From an uncultured Flavobacteriales bacterium (lineage in GTDB: Bacteria > Bacteroidota > Bacteroidia > Flavobacteriales_D > Crocinitomicaceae): 32,896 nt of DNA. Positions 28,956-32,896 of this stretch are shown one piece after another. The notes under the pieces were generated by a model. That model did not search any database. It had not been told where the DNA came from and saw only the letters and a list, made by a program, of their open reading frames with translations. The stretch covers positions 1-32,896 of the forward strand of contig CAJQQA010000201.1 of assembly GCA_905480355.1 (NCBI GenBank). Direction: 5' to 3'. A program made the translations under genes and the position numbers. The first letter of the stretch is position 1. The number at the start of each line of letters is the position of its first letter.

Positions 28956-29324
28956 ATGTTAAAAAAAATATCAGCAGTTTCCTTTGCTATCGCATTCACA
29001 ATGGCTATTGTTATATTTACAGGATATGGGCGTCAGTTTATCTCTAGTAGTTCTGCAAAAACTATTTTCTTGATCGCAGGAGCAATTGGTCTCTTTTTGA
29101 ACTTGTTCTCTTTCACAAAAAGTGAAAACAGTCTCGTTTTCAACTTTATATACTGGACTGGGAGCATTGTCCTATTTACTGGACTTGTATTTATGATATT
29201 GAGATTACCTCTCCATTTTTACATTATCATTGCTGGAATGGGAATATTAGGCTTTTCTTTTCTTGTACCCGAAAAGACTTTGCCCGTAAAAAAAGATGAA
29301 AATATTCTAGACGACTTAGATTAG
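28956..29324 (+). CDS. Small polytopic membrane protein
   Basis: 122 aa, about four hydrophobic segments; starts 2 nt after the GGGPS stop. Confidence 0.75.
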   Translation: MLKKISAVSFAIAFTMAIVIFTGYGRQFISSSSAKTIFLIAGAIGLFLNLFSFTKSENSLVFNFIYWTGSIVLFTGLVFMILRLPLHFYIIIAGMGILGFSFLVPEKTLPVKKDENILDDLD

Positions 29325-30157
29325 TTAAATGTCGCTTTTAACGACATGTCTAAGCTTTTAAAGCTATGTGTTAATGCTCCAACAGAAATAAAATCGACTC
29401 CTGTTTCTGCAAAATCTCTAATCGTTTCTATCGTTATCCCGCCAGAAGCTTCTACTTCGTATATTTCAGGAATTATTTTTAAGGCTTCTCGAATTCTTTC
29501 TGGCGTAAAATTATCCAACATTATTCGGTCCACCTTTCCTACTCGAAGAACTTCCGCCAACTCCTTTTCGTTTCTTACTTCAATCTCAATTTTCATTTTT
29601 TTACCTGAGCTCTCGAGGTAATGATTCGCGCGCTTAATTGCATTTTCTATTCCACCAGAATAATCAATATGATTGTCCTTTAACATAATCATATCATACA
29701 AGCCGAATCTGTGGTTATGCCCCCCTCCTATTCTAACCGCCCATTTTTCTATATAACGTAAACAAGGAGTAGTTTTTCGTGTATCCAAAAGCTTCGCATC
29801 CGTACCTTCGATCAGCTCGACAATCGCACTTGTCTGTGTAGCGATTCCACTCATTCTCTGCATAAAATTAAGCACAATCCTTTCTGCACCTAAAATAGAT
29901 CTTGAACTTCCTTTTATAATAAACACGATATCTCCAACATCGACATTTTCTCCATCCAGAATTAGCACTTGAATCTCTAATGATTCATCCAAGCTTTTAA
30001 ATATCTTCTCCGCAAGTTCTACTCCTGCGATTATTCCTTTGTCTTTCACGATTAACTTAGCTTCCCCTATTGCTTCTTTTGGGATGCAAGAAAGAGATGA
30101 ATGATCTCCATCTCCTAAATCTTCCTCAAATGCAGTTTTTATTATCCTATCAACCAT
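29321..30157 (-). CDS. nadC: Nicotinate-nucleotide diphosphorylase (carboxylating)
   Basis: EDLGDGDHSSL, LNFMQRMSGIATQT, LLDTRKTTPCLRYIEKWAVRIGGGHNHRFGLYDMIMLKDNHI, VEASGGITIETIRDFAETGVDFISVGALTHS. Confidence 0.97.
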   Translation of the reverse strand: MVDRIIKTAFEEDLGDGDHSSLSCIPKEAIGEAKLIVKDKGIIAGVELAEKIFKSLDESLEIQVLILDGENVDVGDIVFIIKGSSRSILGAERIVLNFMQRMSGIATQTSAIVELIEGTDAKLLDTRKTTPCLRYIEKWAVRIGGGHNHRFGLYDMIMLKDNHIDYSGGIENAIKRANHYLESSGKKMKIEIEVRNEKELAEVLRVGKVDRIMLDNFTPERIREALKIIPEIYEVEASGGITIETIRDFAETGVDFISVGALTHSFKSLDMSLKATFN

Positions 30158-30187
30158 GTTTTCTTATTGCTCCGATACCACAAAAGT

Positions 30188-30571
30188 TTATGGCTTTTCT
30201 ATAACCAGACTTTCTATTTTAAAACCATCTCCAACTCGTTTGAGATGAACTGTCACTCTGTATTCGTTCGATTTGGTCTTATATGTTCCAATAGCGAAAG
30301 TACCGTTTGCCATTTCTTTGCCTTTAAAGAAAAACATAAACTCATAACAGGGGTTTGTACTAAAAAAACTCTCCAGTACAAGTGCTGCTTGCGCTTTACT
30401 ATACACATCTTCTTTTCTAAGGACATTTATTAACACTTTCTCTTTGCTCATGGCTGTTATTGCTTTCGCATTACCACTTTCAAAAGCTTCTTCAATAGCA
30501 GTATGCGGAACCTCTGAATCAACAGAAAAACCGATAAAAACTGCTATTACTAAGGAATATATTGCCCCCAT
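30188..30571 (-). CDS. DUF4783-like exported protein
   Basis: MGAIYSLVIAVFIGFSVDSEVPHTAIEEAFESGNAKAITAM...AALVLESFFSTNPCYEFMFFFKGKEMANGTFAIGTYKTKSNEYRVTVHLK; adjacent to nadC. Start trimmed to ATG 30571. Confidence 0.75.
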   Translation of the reverse strand: MGAIYSLVIAVFIGFSVDSEVPHTAIEEAFESGNAKAITAMSKEKVLINVLRKEDVYSKAQAALVLESFFSTNPCYEFMFFFKGKEMANGTFAIGTYKTKSNEYRVTVHLKRVGDGFKIESLVIEKP

Positions 30572-30675
30572 ATTGCTCTTCTTTTTTTGGAGTAATAAAT
30601 GTACAAAAATAGTGCCGAATAACAATTGAAACGCTAGCCATTTTTCGCAAATCTAAATAATCATATCTTCGTACA

Positions 30676-31149
30676 ATGAAAATTAAACTCATTTGTGTTG
30701 GGAAAACTACCTCTTCTCATCTTATAGCTGGAGAAAATGAGTATTTAAAACGGCTCAAACATTATAGCTCTTTAGAAAAAATTGAAATTCCTGAACTTAA
30801 GAACGCAAAGAAATTAAGTGAAAAAGAAATTAAAAATCAGGAAGGCACATTGATTTTAAAAAAAATTGATTCAACAGACTATGTTATTCTTCTTGATGAA
30901 AACGGAAAAGATTATACTTCTCTGGAATTCTCAAAGTTTATTCAGAAAAGATTGAATAGTGGCGCTAAAACAGTTGTGTTTTTGATTGGCGGAGCTTATG
31001 GCTTTTCAGACGAAATTTACAGCAGAGCTCAAGCAAAAATTGCCCTTTCAAAAATGACGTTTTCTCATCAAATGGTACGGATGTTTTTTCTAGAGCAGGT
31101 TTATAGAGCATTCACGATCCTTAAAGGACAACCTTATCATCATCAGTAA
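30676..31149 (+). CDS. rlmH: 23S rRNA (pseudouridine(1915)-N(3))-methyltransferase RlmH
   Basis: MKIKLICVGKTTSSHLIAGENEYLKRLKHYSSLEKIEIPELKN...FLIGGAYGFSDEIYSRAQAKIALSKMTFSHQMVRMFFLEQVYRAFTILKGQPYHHQ. Confidence 0.97.
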   Translation: MKIKLICVGKTTSSHLIAGENEYLKRLKHYSSLEKIEIPELKNAKKLSEKEIKNQEGTLILKKIDSTDYVILLDENGKDYTSLEFSKFIQKRLNSGAKTVVFLIGGAYGFSDEIYSRAQAKIALSKMTFSHQMVRMFFLEQVYRAFTILKGQPYHHQ

Positions 31150-31179
31150 AAACAGTATATTTACGAAAAACAGCACACA

Positions 31180-32583
31180 TTGATATCCTCACCATTAACA
31201 CTCCATCTTGCATCTTTGACAATCTCTGATGTGTTTTTTTCTACTGTTTTTCTAATAGCAATCCTAATCATTGCGAGTAACAAAAAAAAGAAGATGATTT
31301 TGATAGATGGCAATGAGCATTACAAATATTACATCCTCAATATCATTTTCAAAATGTTTTTTGCCGTTGCTTTCGGTTCAGTATATATGTTCTATTACAA
31401 AGGTGGTGATACAATGGCATATTGGTCAGGAGCTGAAAAACTAAACAATTTATTTTGGAGCTCACCCGTAAATTACTTCATTGAAATGACTAGTACTCCA
31501 GGAAAGGGATTGTATCTATTGAGGTTCAATCCAAATACAGGATTCCCTCCCGGATGGATTTACAGAGAGCCTGATAGTTTTTTCGTCAGTAAAATACTCT
31601 CTCTGGGAATGATTTTTTTAGGGCAAGGCTACTTCATTTTGACACTTTTCTTATCTTATCTTTCTGCCATAGCCTCATGGAAAATTTATGACTTAATTCG
31701 TTATTATAAAATAACTTCTGACTGGATGGGAGCGATTTCTATTCTTTTCATTCCTTCAGTTGCGTTTTGGTGTGGCGGAATATCGAAAGACACAATAGTA
31801 TTTCTTTGTCTTTTTCTTCTCGTCCATTACTTATTTGCACATATGAATGGTAGGTCTAAAGGCGGTTTTAGAACATTGATTTTACTTACACTCCTATTTA
31901 CTGTTTTATTTCATACAAGGTCATTCATGGTGTTTGCGGTTTTGGGAACAATGTTAATAGCTATGAGTACTAGAATTCTTAGAAAATATAGAGATAGCGT
32001 ATTTCTAGTAAACATCATCCGTTTTTTTATCATTACAATGAGTCTTGGATCTTTTGTTTTATTACTCGAGCTCCAAGGAGAAGAAATTGGTAAGGTTACT
32101 CAAAAATATGTCGATGAAGCTGCTGTTCAGCAAGCTGACTTCTTAAACAACCTTACATATGGCACCAAACGATATGACCTAGGAATTACCGATTATACCT
32201 CTTCTGGCATGCTGAAAAAAGCACCCGCTGCTATCTTAACAGCAATGTACAGACCTGGAATTTGGGAAGCTCGAAGTCCATTGCTTTTAATTAGCGGACT
32301 AGAAACTTCAGTCTTTATTTTTCTAACACTTTTATTTATCTTCAAGGGGAATGTCATCACTAAAATTAATTTTATCCGCTCTAATGAACTACTTGTGTTT
32401 AGTCTTCTTTTTACGTTGATATTAGCTTTTTTTGCTGGATTCACATCGGGATTATTTGGTGTTCTCGTGCGTTTTAAAGCACCCTTTCTTCCGTTTTTAC
32501 TCCTTATTTTAACGACCAAAGCAAAAAATCAAATCGAATTCAAATCGGATGAATTGAAAGAATTGAAAGAATTGAAAGAATAA
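31180..32583 (+). CDS. Polytopic membrane protein, possible polysaccharide-locus polymerase/glycosyltransferase-C-like
   Basis: 467 aa with about 10 hydrophobic segments and SVAFWCGGISKDTIVF motif; precedes an ABC-2 permease gene. Function inferred only from topology and context. Confidence 0.7.
   Translation: MISSPLTLHLASLTISDVFFSTVFLIAILIIASNKKKKMILIDGNEHYKYYILNIIFKMFFAVAFGSVYMFYYKGGDTMAYWSGAEKLNNLFWSSPVNYFIEMTSTPGKGLYLLRFNPNTGFPPGWIYREPDSFFVSKILSLGMIFLGQGYFILTLFLSYLSAIASWKIYDLIRYYKITSDWMGAISILFIPSVAFWCGGISKDTIVFLCLFLLVHYLFAHMNGRSKGGFRTLILLTLLFTVLFHTRSFMVFAVLGTMLIAMSTRILRKYRDSVFLVNIIRFFIITMSLGSFVLLLELQGEEIGKVTQKYVDEAAVQQADFLNNLTYGTKRYDLGITDYTSSGMLKKAPAAILTAMYRPGIWEARSPLLLISGLETSVFIFLTLLFIFKGNVITKINFIRSNELLVFSLLFTLILAFFAGFTSGLFGVLVRFKAPFLPFLLLILTTKAKNQIEFKSDELKELKELKE
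32551..32580 (+). repeat. 9-nt tandem repeat (GAATTGAAA x3 plus GAA) at the 3' end of the 467-aa ORF
   Basis: gaattgaaa gaattgaaa gaattgaaa gaa taa, encoding ELKELKELKE. Confidence 0.95.
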
Positions 32584-32744
32584 CTTATACACATTAAGTA
32601 CTTAACAAATCAAAGAATGAACGATTGTTTGCTTTCATTTATTTCTTTAGATTTATATAACTATTTAACACTTCTTTGAGAGAGATTTATTATGTTTCTC
32701 CTCAATGTTGAATTTATACCATTTAAGAATTGTCACAAGCAAAC

Positions 32745-32896
32745 ATGAAAAGCAACAATTTATCTTCTGAAGAACAAGAGCAATGGACAGAGATAATTGA
32801 ACCGGGAAAGAGTTTATTTGCTCTGGACCTTGCTAGTGTTTGGCGCTATCGTGATTTACTGATGTTGTTTGTGAAAAGGGATTTTATTTCTACTTA
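32745..32896 (+). CDS. ABC-2 type (polysaccharide export) permease, N-terminus; truncated by window edge
   Basis: Translation MKSNNLSSEEQEQWTEIIEPGKSLFALDLASVWRYRDLLMLFVKRDFIST resembles the Wzm/TagG-type N-terminus (xIxPxxxxxxLxLxxxWxYRdLlxxfvkRDf). Confidence 0.8.
   Translation, partial: MKSNNLSSEEQEQWTEIIEPGKSLFALDLASVWRYRDLLMLFVKRDFIST

Noticed and set aside
29346-29621. 91-aa plus-strand ORF and 30167-30433, 30444-30629
   Set aside because: Antisense to nadC and the DUF4783-like gene.
32193-32519. 108-aa minus-strand ORF
   Set aside because: Antisense to the polytopic membrane protein; basic low-complexity shadow translation.
1-32896. Mobile element, phage, or defense system
   Set aside because: No transposase, integrase, terminal inverted repeats, tRNA insertion site, nuclease or defense-family motif recognised in any ORF.

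Overview
AT-rich chromosomal window from a Bacteroidota (Flavobacteriales-like) genome, judged from protein families, codon bias and TAnnTTTG promoter-like motifs. No rRNA, tRNA, CRISPR array, transposase or phage gene was recognised. Left to right: (i) a minus-strand giant secreted modular protein running off the left edge, with three CUB-like/Cys-rich-linker units, a P-domain and a tandem HYR-like repeat array. It is missing from the supplied ORF track, apparently because its stop lies outside the window. A small exported protein and a lipoprotein lie upstream of it. (ii) A phenylacetyl-CoA epoxidase locus: paaABCD on the minus strand, with two tandem paaE-like reductase genes and an SDR gene divergent on the plus strand. 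(iii) An ECF sigma factor, a 68-aa membrane protein, PorP/SprF, and a TPR/PD40/OmpA protein with a C-terminal DUF1573-like domain. (iv) A DUF1624-like acyltransferase, an SGNH-like/PKD protein, a HIT protein and GreA. (v) A tight minus-strand triad: TonB-dependent receptor, 1431-aa exported protein with an unusual C-terminal tail, and a PorV/PorQ-like protein. (vi) A 4'-phosphopantetheinyl transferase, GGGPS, a small membrane protein, nadC, a DUF4783-like protein, rlmH, a polytopic membrane protein and the start of an ABC-2 polysaccharide-export permease. The best candidates for an undescribed system are the triad and the OmpA-DUF1573 locus. All family calls come from reading the sequence; no database search was run.
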